Shown: positions 1 to 7,209 of the stretch, in pieces | Numbering within the stretch: the first letter of the stretch is position 1 | Layout of the letters: each line of letters opens with the position of its first letter | DNA from: Pandoraea sp. | Lineage (GTDB): Bacteria > Pseudomonadota > Gammaproteobacteria > Burkholderiales > Burkholderiaceae | Reading direction: 5' to 3' | DNA length: 53,712 nt | Assembly (NCBI RefSeq): GCF_004297875.1 | Contig: NZ_SCSK01000046.1 | Coordinates: 1-53,712 of the forward strand | Notes under the pieces: model-generated | Seen by the model: the letters and a program-made list of their open reading frames with translations, nothing else | The model's database searches: none | Told to the model about the DNA's origin: nothing | Position numbers and translations under genes: made by a program

Positions 1-41
1 TCCAGATCCGACGTCAAAATCTCGATTCCCTTGCGCCCCAT
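1..41 (-). CDS. 5' end of an unidentified leftward gene
   Basis: An ATG on the minus strand at 41 opens a frame of 13 complete codons (MGRKGIEILTSDL) that leaves the window. A good Shine-Dalgarno (AGGAGG on the minus strand, about 46-51) sits at normal distance upstream, which is the main support for a real start. Too little is visible to name a family. It diverges from the HigA-like gene, so 42-130 should hold both promoters. Confidence 0.4.
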   Translation of the reverse strand, partial: MGRKGIEILTSDL

Positions 42-130
42 GATCGCCTCCTGTCCACAGTGATTCGATCATAAAGCAATGCAAATTTATGTAAAGTTAT
101 TTCTGGGACATAACACTAGGAGTTGTTTCA

Positions 131-442
131 ATGAGTCGTATATTCAGTCCGCCGCACCCTGGCGCCACGCTGCGCGAGGACGTACTGCCCGCGCTCGGCC
201 TGACGGTCACGCAGGCTGCGCAACAGCTCGGGGTTACGCGCTCCGCGCTCTCGCGCGTACTCAACGAGCACGCCGCGATTTCACCGGAGATGGCGCTACG
301 CATCGAGGCGTGGCTAGGTGTCGAGCGCGGCGGCCGTGCCGACGTCTGGCTGGCCGGGCAGACCGCCTATGATCTCTGGCAGGCACGCCGGCAGAGACGG
401 AAGTTGCGCGTTAAGCACGCGCCGGCAGAACGCGGTCATTGA
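131..442 (+). CDS. higA: HigA/VapI-type helix-turn-helix antitoxin-like regulator
   Basis: This 103-residue protein has the compact XRE-type fold of HigA/VapI antitoxins. The N-terminal HPGATLRED motif is typical of the family, and a helix-turn-helix (TVTQAAQQLGVTRSALSRVL) spans about residues 25-45, followed by the characteristic ISPEMALRIEAWLG segment. AGGAG at 118-122 fixes the ATG at 131. HigA proteins normally bind their own promoter and neutralise the mRNA-cleaving HigB encoded just upstream. Here the 89 bp upstream hold no HigB frame, and the next gene to the left points away. It is therefore either an orphan antitoxin/regulator or its toxin has been lost or moved. Confidence 0.8.
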   Translation: MSRIFSPPHPGATLREDVLPALGLTVTQAAQQLGVTRSALSRVLNEHAAISPEMALRIEAWLGVERGGRADVWLAGQTAYDLWQARRQRRKLRVKHAPAERGH

Positions 443-550
443 CGCCAAGGCGGAGGAGCCCTCTCGTCCCGCTTCGCACCTCTGAAGTCACGCCGGTCGA
501 AGGCTTCACGAACAGCGGTGCGGCCGCGAAGCCCACATCCAGTACCCGTG

Positions 551-597
551 AAAAAGACCACGCGCAACGCCCGTTTGGGTGTGCGGTGGTCTTTTTT
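551..597. terminator. Bidirectional intrinsic terminator
   Basis: AAAAGACCAC and GTGGTCTTTT form a 10-bp outer stem, continued by a GC-rich inner stem with one bulged A and a GTTT loop, and a T-run follows on each strand. It lies between the convergent higA-like gene (ends 442) and the hydantoinase gene (ends 621), so it can serve both. Confidence 0.85.
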
Positions 598-620
598 GTT
601 GCCCCGCTTTTGCGGTTGCG

Positions 621-2084
621 TTAGCCCCGGCGCGGCGGTTGCACGAACGCCGCCGGGGTGCCGCAGGGCAGGAATCGCCCTGCGCCTGGTTCACCGACGA
701 ATTGGCCGTTGTCGCAGACGACTTTGCCGGCGGCGATGGTGAGTACCGGCCAGCCTTGCACTTCGGTGCCTTCGTAGGGGGTGTAGTCGACGGCGTGGTG
801 CAGGTCGCGGTTGCGGATGGTGACGCGCCGCTCGGTGTCCCACAGCACGAGGTCGGCGTCGGCGCCGACGGCGATGGTGCCCTTGCGCGGGTACAGGCCG
901 TAGAGTTTGGCCGGCTCGGTGGCAGTCAGGGCGACGAAGCGGTGCACGTCGATCAGGCCGCTCATGACGCCGCCCGAGAACAGCAGCGGCAGCCGGGTTT
1001 CGAGGCCGGGGATGCCGTTGGGAATGTATTGGAACGGCTGTTCCTGCCCGTGCAGTTTTTTGCCGTGCGGGTCGTCATAGCGAAACGGCGCGTGGTCCGA
1101 CGAGAATACGCTGAACAGGCCGTCGGCGATGGCGTTCCAGACCACGTCGCGGTTTTGCGCGTCGCGCGGCGGCGGGCTGCACACGCATTTGGCGCCGTGG
1201 TAGCCATGGTCGTCCAGGCCCAGGTCGTCGGCAGTGAGGTACAGGTATTGCGGACAGGTTTCGGCGTAGATGCGCAGGCCCTGCCCGTGCGCCCAGCGTA
1301 TCTGCTCGATGGCTTCGCGCCCCGAGACGTGCACGATCAGGATCGGCACGTCGACGAGTTCCGCGAAGGTGATGGCGCGGTGCGTGGCTTCGCGCTCCAC
1401 CGCGCTGGGCCGCGACATCGCGTGGTAGCGCGGCGCGGTGTGCCCGGCCGCAGAAAGGCGGTCGGTGAGCCAGCCGATGCAGTCGGCGTTTTCGGCGTGC
1501 ACCATGACCAGCGCGCGGTGCTGGCGCGCGACGTCGAGCACTTCGAGAATCTGCCGGTCATTGAGCTTGAGGTCGTCGTAGGTCATGTAGATCTTGAACG
1601 ACGTGTAGCCCTGCGCGATCAGGCGCGGCAGCTCCTGCTCGAGCACCGCCGGGGTCGGGTCGCTGACGATCAGGTGAAACGCGTAGTCGATGGCGGCCTT
1701 GCCCTCGGCGCGGCGGTGGTAGTCGGCCACCGCGGCGGCCAGCGACTCGCCCTTGGCCTGCGCGGCGAACGGAATCACCGTGGTGGTGCCGCCACAGGCG
1801 GCCGAGCGGGTGCCGGTGATGAAGTCGTCGGCCATGCGCATGCCGTCGGGCATGGGCTGGTCGAGGTGGCAGTGCGCGTCGACGCCGCCGGGCAGCACCA
1901 GGCGCCCGGCCGCGTCGATTTCCCGGCGCCCTTCGGGCAGGCGCCTGGCCAGGGCGGTGATCACGCCATCGCGCACGCCGATGTCGCAGGTGAAGCGATC
2001 GGATGCCGTGGCGACGTCGGCATGGCGAATCACCAGGTCGAAGCCGTCCCTGTCTGCCGCCTGATCGGGGGTGTGCGATGGCAT
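621..2084 (-). CDS. hydA: Dihydropyrimidinase / D-hydantoinase family amidohydrolase
   Basis: This 487-residue cyclic amidohydrolase hydrolyses a dihydropyrimidine or hydantoin ring to an N-carbamoyl amino acid. The complete metal site is visible: H71-x-H73 (HCHLD), the lysine expected to be carbamylated (K164 in TSFKIYMTYD), H196 (MVHAENAD), H252 (IVHVSG) and D330 (SSDHAPF). The MTYD tyrosine (Y169) matches the substrate-contacting Tyr of the family. It is the last gene of a leftward unit, 12 bp after the racemase-superfamily gene. A close paralogue with the same motifs lies at 48778-50292, linked to an ABC importer instead of an MFS transporter. Family assignment is secure; the substrate is inferred only from context. 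Confidence 0.92.
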   Translation of the reverse strand: MPSHTPDQAADRDGFDLVIRHADVATASDRFTCDIGVRDGVITALARRLPEGRREIDAAGRLVLPGGVDAHCHLDQPMPDGMRMADDFITGTRSAACGGTTTVIPFAAQAKGESLAAAVADYHRRAEGKAAIDYAFHLIVSDPTPAVLEQELPRLIAQGYTSFKIYMTYDDLKLNDRQILEVLDVARQHRALVMVHAENADCIGWLTDRLSAAGHTAPRYHAMSRPSAVEREATHRAITFAELVDVPILIVHVSGREAIEQIRWAHGQGLRIYAETCPQYLYLTADDLGLDDHGYHGAKCVCSPPPRDAQNRDVVWNAIADGLFSVFSSDHAPFRYDDPHGKKLHGQEQPFQYIPNGIPGLETRLPLLFSGGVMSGLIDVHRFVALTATEPAKLYGLYPRKGTIAVGADADLVLWDTERRVTIRNRDLHHAVDYTPYEGTEVQGWPVLTIAAGKVVCDNGQFVGEPGAGRFLPCGTPAAFVQPPRRG

Positions 2085-2096
2085 GTGCGGCCCTCC

Positions 2097-2825
2097 TTAG
2101 GCGACTTCCTGGAACAGCCGGCCCCAGCCCTTGACCTGGGTGGTGTCGAAGCCGGCCATGCGCAGCGATTTCCACACCACGGTGGCGATCGTGTCATAGA
2201 TCGGAATGCCGGTTTCGCGCTCCAGCTCGGGCACCAGGTGCGCGGCCTTGAGGTTGGTGCAGAAGGTGGTAATCGCCTCGGGCCGGTCGCGGGCGACGTC
2301 GCGCACCATGCCGCGAATCTGGTCTTCGGTGACTTCGGAGAAGCTGAAGTTCACGTGCAGCCCCAGATGGCGCTCGGCCACGCACTGAAAACCCTCGCTG
2401 GCGTAGTTGCTGACGATTTTTTCCTGCACGTCGTCGAGGTACGGCGTGGCCAGCCCGAAGCGCTTGGCGCCGGTTTTTTCGAGGATCTCGTTGAGCGCGA
2501 GCACCGAGGTGGTGGCGGGGATGCCGGTGGCTTCGGTGATGCGCTCGCACAGGCGGCGGTCGGCCTCGAAGCCGAGCCAGCCCGAGGAGGTGCCGTTCCA
2601 GCCGATCACGTCGACCTTGGCGTCGGCCAGCAGCTTGGCCGCTTCGATGATCTTGCTGTCGTCGAACTGGCCGAGGGCGCGGTCCTTGAGCGAGATTTCC
2701 GTGACGGTAAAGCGGGAGAAATGGGCGGAGACGCCCGGCAGCCCGGCCACCATGGCGCTCGTCAATGGTTCGAGCGCGGTGTTGGACGAGGGGGTCAACA
2801 TGCCCAGCAGGATACGTTTACTCAT
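2097..2825 (-). CDS. Asp/Glu racemase-superfamily enzyme (arylmalonate decarboxylase / maleate isomerase-like)
   Basis: This 242-residue protein begins MSKRILLGMLTPSSNTALEP, the N-terminal loop of the maleate isomerase / arylmalonate decarboxylase branch of the Asp/Glu racemase superfamily. These enzymes usually use one or two cysteines at symmetric positions. Here the first position lies in GWNGTSSGW and has no Cys, while the second is present in TFCTNLKA. Known maleate isomerases and hydantoin racemases have both; arylmalonate decarboxylase keeps only the C-terminal one. A decarboxylase-like or otherwise one-base reaction is therefore more likely than a two-base racemisation. It sits between the MFS transporter and the hydantoinase, with gaps of 32 and 12 bp, so all three are probably cotranscribed. 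Confidence 0.8.
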   Translation of the reverse strand: MSKRILLGMLTPSSNTALEPLTSAMVAGLPGVSAHFSRFTVTEISLKDRALGQFDDSKIIEAAKLLADAKVDVIGWNGTSSGWLGFEADRRLCERITEATGIPATTSVLALNEILEKTGAKRFGLATPYLDDVQEKIVSNYASEGFQCVAERHLGLHVNFSFSEVTEDQIRGMVRDVARDRPEAITTFCTNLKAAHLVPELERETGIPIYDTIATVVWKSLRMAGFDTTQVKGWGRLFQEVA

Positions 2826-2857
2826 TTAAGGTCATACTCCATCGAGGGTTCCGGCCT

Positions 2858-4153
2858 TCAGACCGGCAATTTGCGTTGATAGTCGATCAGCGTCGAGCAT
2901 ACGAACAGGCCGATGCCCGCCGCCGCAAAGAACATCAGCGCGAGAAAATAGGAACCGGTGGCCTGCACTATCAGGCCCACGATAATCGGTACCGAGACGC
3001 CGGCGATGTTGCCGCCGAGGTTCATCGTGCCGCCCAGGAAGCCCACCTTGTTGCGGGTGCCGAGCAGCGACGGGATGCACCAGTACATGCCGCACCAGCG
3101 CAGGAAGAACAACGTGGTGGAAAGCAGAATCACGACCATCATCGGCGTCGTTGCATAGGCTACCGAAAAGATCGATGCGGTGGCGATCAGCGCGGCGATG
3201 CCGAACAGCACGCGCATGACCTGGTTGGCGCTTGCGCCGCGCGCGCGCCATTGGTCGGCCAGCCAGCCGCCGAAGATCTCGCCGACGAATCCGGAGAAAA
3301 AGATGATGAAGGTGGCGCCGCCCATCTGCGCGATGTTCAGGCCCTGCACCTTGTTCAGGTAAGTCGGCATCCACGTCAGCAGGCCGTAGAACAGCGCGTT
3401 GAAGCACATCCAGCCGAACACCATGCACCACACCGAGCGGTATTTGAAGAAGTCGAGGCTGCGCCCGCTAAGGTTGGCCGGCTCCTGGCTGTGCTCGTGG
3501 GTGGCGGCGGCTTCGATGTAGCTGGCCTCGGCGTCGTTGACGGCCGGATGCTCGCGCGGATGGTTGCGAATGTAATACCAGGCCAGCAGGCCGACCAGCA
3601 TGGTGCCCACGCCGGCCACCACGAACGACAGCCGCCACGAACCGATCACGGCGATCAGGCTGGAGATGATCACGGCCCCGAGCGCCGCGCCCAGGGGTGC
3701 GCCGCCGTCGAGCAGGGTGGCGCCGCGGCCGCGCTCGTGCGGCGTCATCCAGATGGCATTGAGCTTGCCGCCGGCCGGGTAGATCGGCGCTTCGGCCGCG
3801 CCCAGCCCGAGGCGCGTGAGCACCAGCGTGAAGGCGCTGGTGCAGCCCGCCGCGATGGCCTGGAAGAATCCCCAGAAGACGGTGGCCAGCGCGATCACGA
3901 TGCGCGGCTTGAAGCGGTCGGCCAGCATGCCGCCTGGGATCTGCATCAGCGCGTAGGTCCAGAAAAACGAGCTGAGAATGAACCCCTGCATGGCCGGGCT
4001 CAGGTTGAATTCCTTCGATATCAGCGGCATCGCGACCGACAGCGAAGCCCGGTCGACGTAGTTGATTGATATCAGCATCAACATGATCAAGAAAATTTTC
4101 CAGCGTACGGTTGTCTTGGCCTGCGTAGGCACGGCAATAGACGGTGCGTCCAT
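2858..4153 (-). CDS. MFS transporter, anion:cation symporter (ACS)-like
   Basis: This 431-residue inner-membrane transporter has about 12 predicted membrane segments in two halves. It carries the INYVDRASLSVAMP motif after TM1 that marks the ACS group (hexuronate, phthalate and similar organic-acid carriers). The ATG at 4153 is preferred because a strong AGGAGGGG lies just upstream; a longer open frame to 4249 has no such site. It is the first gene of the leftward unit with the racemase-superfamily and hydantoinase genes and probably imports their substrate. It faces the GntR gene across 198 bp. Confidence 0.88.
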   Translation of the reverse strand: MDAPSIAVPTQAKTTVRWKIFLIMLMLISINYVDRASLSVAMPLISKEFNLSPAMQGFILSSFFWTYALMQIPGGMLADRFKPRIVIALATVFWGFFQAIAAGCTSAFTLVLTRLGLGAAEAPIYPAGGKLNAIWMTPHERGRGATLLDGGAPLGAALGAVIISSLIAVIGSWRLSFVVAGVGTMLVGLLAWYYIRNHPREHPAVNDAEASYIEAAATHEHSQEPANLSGRSLDFFKYRSVWCMVFGWMCFNALFYGLLTWMPTYLNKVQGLNIAQMGGATFIIFFSGFVGEIFGGWLADQWRARGASANQVMRVLFGIAALIATASIFSVAYATTPMMVVILLSTTLFFLRWCGMYWCIPSLLGTRNKVGFLGGTMNLGGNIAGVSVPIIVGLIVQATGSYFLALMFFAAAGIGLFVCSTLIDYQRKLPV

Positions 4154-4351
4154 GTCCCCTCCTGTCGGTGTCGGAAATATTTGATACGGATCAGCCGGCC
4201 AAGCTGATGGATCGACACGTGTCGAACGGAGTATATTATGATTAATCAATAATTACAAATTACGTAATATATTGATTTATTGTGATTTTTTTAAAACGTA
4301 TGGTTTTGCCTTATGCTCTTGCCGGAATTCAACGCAAAGGGGATGCGCGGT
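4154..4351. promoter_or_regulatory. Divergent promoter/operator region, MFS operon and GntR gene
   Basis: This 198-bp gap is strikingly AT-rich between about 4230 and 4310, unlike its surroundings. It holds three perfect palindromes: TCGACACGTGTCGA at 4212-4225, TGATTAATCA at 4239-4248 and ATTACGTAAT at 4259-4268. FCD-type GntR regulators bind short palindromes in such divergent gaps, so these are candidate operators. Which one is used cannot be told from sequence. Confidence 0.6.
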
Positions 4352-5065
4352 ATGGATGTCAAAGTTGACCCAGGGGTCGCACGGCGCGCCAGCCTGCGCC
4401 GAGGCGGCATGCACGAGGCTACCGCGCAACGGCTGCGGGAGATGATCCAGGAGGGCGAGCTCGCCCCCGGGCAGCATATCAACGAGCGCGAGCTGTGCGA
4501 GGCGTTCGACATTTCCAAGACGCCGCTGCGCGAAGCGCTCAAGATGCTTGCCCTCGAGGGGCACGTCACGCATCGCCAGCATATGGGGTTTCGGGTGGCG
4601 CCGATCGATCTGGACGAGCTCGCGGCGATCTTCGAAGTGCTGCACGGCCTGGAGGAAATGACCGGGCGCCTGCTCGCCGAGCGCATCGACGATGCCACGC
4701 TGGCGCGGCTGGCCGAACAGCATCAGCGCATGGCCGACTATCATCGCGAGGGCAAGCGCCTGGCCTATTATCGCGCCAATCAGGAGATTCACGTGCAATT
4801 GGTGGCCGCCACCGGCAATCCGGTGCTCGCCTCCATGTATGCGACGCTGATGGCCAAGGTGTATCGGGCGCGCGGTGTCGCGAACGCCGACGTGTTGCGC
4901 TGGAAGGAGTCGTTCGAGGAGCACGATGCCATCATGCAGGCGCTGCGCGCGCGCGACGGCGGGCGGCTGGCGGCCATTTTGCGCGATCACTCCGAACACA
5001 CCGCCGCCGAGGTGATGAAGATCCTGCGCGGCCCGCTGGTTAAACGCGCCGGCGCAAAGGGTTGA
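4352..5065 (+). CDS. GntR-family regulator, FCD subfamily
   Basis: This 237-residue protein has an N-terminal winged helix (about residues 20-85) with ISKTPLREALKMLALEG, the recognition region of GntR proteins. An all-helical FCD ligand domain follows (about 90-225), with the metal-binding pattern of Asp/His residues typical of FadR-C domains (NQEIHVQL, FEEHDAIM, LRDHSEHT). The ATG at 4352 is chosen because GGGG lies nine bases upstream; ATGs at 4313 and 4343 have no usable spacing. Divergent placement makes it the probable regulator of the MFS-racemase-hydantoinase unit, responding to an organic acid or ring-opened pyrimidine. The ligand is unknown. Confidence 0.9.
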   Translation: MDVKVDPGVARRASLRRGGMHEATAQRLREMIQEGELAPGQHINERELCEAFDISKTPLREALKMLALEGHVTHRQHMGFRVAPIDLDELAAIFEVLHGLEEMTGRLLAERIDDATLARLAEQHQRMADYHREGKRLAYYRANQEIHVQLVAATGNPVLASMYATLMAKVYRARGVANADVLRWKESFEEHDAIMQALRARDGGRLAAILRDHSEHTAAEVMKILRGPLVKRAGAKG

Positions 5066-5100
5066 GGCTGGCGCCCAGGTGACAGTCGGTCCGGCGAGTG

Positions 5101-5517
5101 TCAATACTCGCGGTACTCGCCGTCGCCCTCGCCGGCATCCGGCTCGGCCGACCCGGTGAGCAGGAACTTCCAGCTCGCAGTGTCGATGCTCTCGATGTGG
5201 GCGCCCAGGCGATAGCCGCCGCTCGTGCCGGTGCGGTTGCGCACGGCCGCCTTGAGCGGCACGGCGACCGGCTGGCCACGCCCCTCGGCGCGATCGCCCA
5301 CGACCAGCAGGGTCAGCGTGGTGTCGAGCGGAATCGCCGCATCAGTGATGATGCTCAAGCCTTCCCTGGAGATGTCCCAGACGCGGATGGTCGACACGGC
5401 CCCGGCGAAATCGAGCAACGCATGCCAGTTCACGCGAAATCGAGGCTCTTTGCGTCGCTCGGGAAAGACGGGCGATAGGCCTAGTTTTGAAGCAATATCA
5501 TTGGTTGTCGAGGCCAT
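5101..5517 (-). CDS. PilZ-domain protein (probable c-di-GMP receptor)
   Basis: This single-domain protein of 138 residues carries both PilZ signature parts: RxxxR at R22-R26 (RKEPR) and D/NxSxxG at D48-G53 (DISREG). These are the residues that contact cyclic di-GMP, so binding is expected. There is no export signal or second domain, so it would act as a cytoplasmic adaptor. It converges with the GntR gene and is not in an obvious operon. The only diguanylate cyclase visible here is far away, at 24864-26231. Confidence 0.88.
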   Translation of the reverse strand: MASTTNDIASKLGLSPVFPERRKEPRFRVNWHALLDFAGAVSTIRVWDISREGLSIITDAAIPLDTTLTLLVVGDRAEGRGQPVAVPLKAAVRNRTGTSGGYRLGAHIESIDTASWKFLLTGSAEPDAGEGDGEYREY

Positions 5518-5656
5518 CGGCTCCCCCCATGACTTCTCAGTGCATCCCCGGGCGGTGGGGCAGATTGAGATCGCTCAGCGACGTCAGTCTAGCCAGGAGT
5601 TGGCACACCGGCAATAGGGGAAACCCTTGCCGCCCATGGCGCAACGCTCGCGCGGC

Positions 5657-6142
5657 TTATTCGGGTTCCGCTTCCAGGGTCGTTTGCACCCGCGCGAGCA
5701 GCGCCGCCAGTTGCCGGCTTTCGGCGTCGCTCAGGCCGGCCATTGCGCGGCGCGCCAGCCGCGCGCCCAGCGCGTGCACCGCCCGATGCATGGCCTTGCC
5801 GGACGCGCTCACATGCAGCCGGGTGCTGCGCCGGTCGTTTTCGTCGACCTCGGCATCGAGCAGGCCCTTGTCGCGCAGCCCCCGGATCAACCGGGTCAGC
5901 TGCGCCTTGTCGCGCCCGGAGTGAGCCGCCAGGTCGCTCTGCGTGGCGCCGGGGTGCCGCGAGAAGTATCCCAGCACTTTGTCTTCCATATGCGTGAGTT
6001 CGTGCGGGCCTTCGCGTAACGCGCGATATTGCCGCGAACGGTACAGATGCATGATGGTATGGATCGACTCGAAAACCTCGTCAGGCGAGGCATCCGGCAT
6101 CTGGTTGACTTTATCAACTTGTTTTCGCATAATAGGTGTCAT
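5657..6142 (-). CDS. MarR-family transcriptional regulator
   Basis: This 161-residue protein has a MarR winged helix: a helix-turn-helix with GATQSDLAAHSGRDKAQLTR (about residues 67-86) and a wing containing DENDRRSTRLHVS. The start is uncertain; ATGs at 6142 and 6130 are both possible and neither has a strong ribosome site. It diverges from the siderophore-interacting protein gene with only a short gap, and inverted repeats lie across its 5' end, so it probably represses both genes. The inducer is unknown. Confidence 0.87.
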   Translation of the reverse strand: MTPIMRKQVDKVNQMPDASPDEVFESIHTIMHLYRSRQYRALREGPHELTHMEDKVLGYFSRHPGATQSDLAAHSGRDKAQLTRLIRGLRDKGLLDAEVDENDRRSTRLHVSASGKAMHRAVHALGARLARRAMAGLSDAESRQLAALLARVQTTLEAEPE

Positions 6143-6150
6143 TATCAACC
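6104..6150. promoter_or_regulatory. Candidate MarR operator(s)
   Basis: GTTGACTTTATCAAC (6104-6118) is an inverted repeat with 5-bp arms, and the half-site TATCAACC recurs at 6143-6150. The two copies bracket the start of the MarR gene and precede the SIP gene at 6166. This is the usual arrangement for a MarR dimer controlling a divergent pair. Confidence 0.5.
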
Positions 6151-6165
6151 AATTTGGAGAAGGCG

Positions 6166-6900
6166 ATGGAAAACGCGATCGGTACGCGCCGCGTGCGCCG
6201 GGTCCGTCATGAATTGCGGCATCGGGAGGTCGAGGTCGCCCGCATCGAGGCGCTGGGCCCCAATTTCGTCACGATTACTTTCGCGGGCGAGGCGCTGGCA
6301 GGCTTTGTGTCCGACTCGTTCGACGATCATATCAAACTCATGGTGCTCGATGCGCAGGGCGAACCGGTGGGGCGCCACTATACGCCGCGCCGCTTCGACG
6401 CGGCCGCGCGCGAACTGACCATCGAATTCGCACGTCATGGCGCGGGCGCGGCTTCGACCTGGGCGCGCAGCACCCGCGTCGGCCAGCCTGCGATCGTTGC
6501 CGGCCCGCGCGGTTCGTTAATCATTCCCACCGACTATGACTGGCACCTGCTGGCAGGCGACGCCACTGCCCTGCCCGCCATCAGCCGGCGCCTGGAGGAG
6601 CTGCCCGAGAGCACCCGCGCCATCGTGGTGGCACTGGGCGAGCCGGGCGACCGGCGCGAGTTTTCCAGCCGCGCGCAATGCGACGTGCGCTGGGTCGCCA
6701 GCGCCGACGCTTTCCTGGCGACGCTAAGCGCGTTGCGGCTGCCGTCCGGCGAGGGCTTTGCCTGGTGCGCGGGCGAGGCCGCGGTGATGGCCAAAGCGCG
6801 CGAGATCCTGCTGCGCGAGCAAGGCCTGCCGAAAGAGGCGATGCGCGTGGCGGCCTACTGGAAACAGGGCGCGTCGAGTTTTCACGAGCACCTGGAATAG
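6166..6900 (+). CDS. Siderophore-interacting FAD-dependent ferric reductase (SIP family)
   Basis: This 244-residue flavoprotein is related to ViuB/YqjH and reduces ferric siderophores in the cytoplasm to release iron. The FAD-binding motif RHYTPR lies at about residues 70-75 and the NAD(P)H-side domain follows. The C-terminal AAYWKQGASSFHEHLE block, diagnostic of this family, is complete. GGAGAAGG a few bases upstream fixes the ATG at 6166. The divergent neighbour is MarR rather than Fur-like, and no siderophore biosynthesis or TonB receptor gene is adjacent, so it probably serves several siderophores. Confidence 0.9.
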   Translation: MENAIGTRRVRRVRHELRHREVEVARIEALGPNFVTITFAGEALAGFVSDSFDDHIKLMVLDAQGEPVGRHYTPRRFDAAARELTIEFARHGAGAASTWARSTRVGQPAIVAGPRGSLIIPTDYDWHLLAGDATALPAISRRLEELPESTRAIVVALGEPGDRREFSSRAQCDVRWVASADAFLATLSALRLPSGEGFAWCAGEAAVMAKAREILLREQGLPKEAMRVAAYWKQGASSFHEHLE

Positions 6901-7001
6901 GCAGGCGGGTGGCACGGTATTCGCGCCCTCGCCGTCCCCCCTTATCCTCATTCCGCCCTCACTCCCGCCTTCCCCGCTTCGCCTGCGCCATTGCCGCAAC
7001 C

Positions 7002-7039
7002 CCCTGCCCGGCCGCGCCGTCAAGCACGGCCGGGCAGGG
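7002..7039 (+). terminator. Strong GC-rich hairpin after the SIP gene (6901-7209 gap)
   Basis: A perfect 13-bp inverted repeat (CCCTGCCCGGCCG ... CGGCCGGGCAGGG) with a 12-nt loop stands about 100 bp after the SIP gene. It lacks a T-run, so it may be a transcript-stabilising or weak terminator element. The rest of this 309-bp gap has no gene; a small palindrome CAAACTGTTTG at 7086-7096 and a TATGCT box near 7129 may belong to the promoter of the next gene. Confidence 0.45.
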
Positions 7040-7209
7040 TCTGTGGGCCGCCCGCAACGCAACCCTCAAGGTGACGGAGTAACTGCAAACTGTTTGTAAA
7101 AAATCAAACCCCCCGGTCAAGCTCGCGACTATGCTGAGCCGACAAATGAACGCACCATGCGCCCGTGGTTGACACCCAACACCGCAGCATGGCGCCGGGA
7201 GAAACGAAG

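Noticed and set aside
579..2879. Long open frame (766 codons) on the plus strand across the hydantoinase and racemase-like genes
   Set aside because: It is the antisense of two genes with complete catalytic motifs; high GC at third positions keeps the opposite frame open. Its translation is Arg/His/Gly/Val-rich with no recognisable domain.
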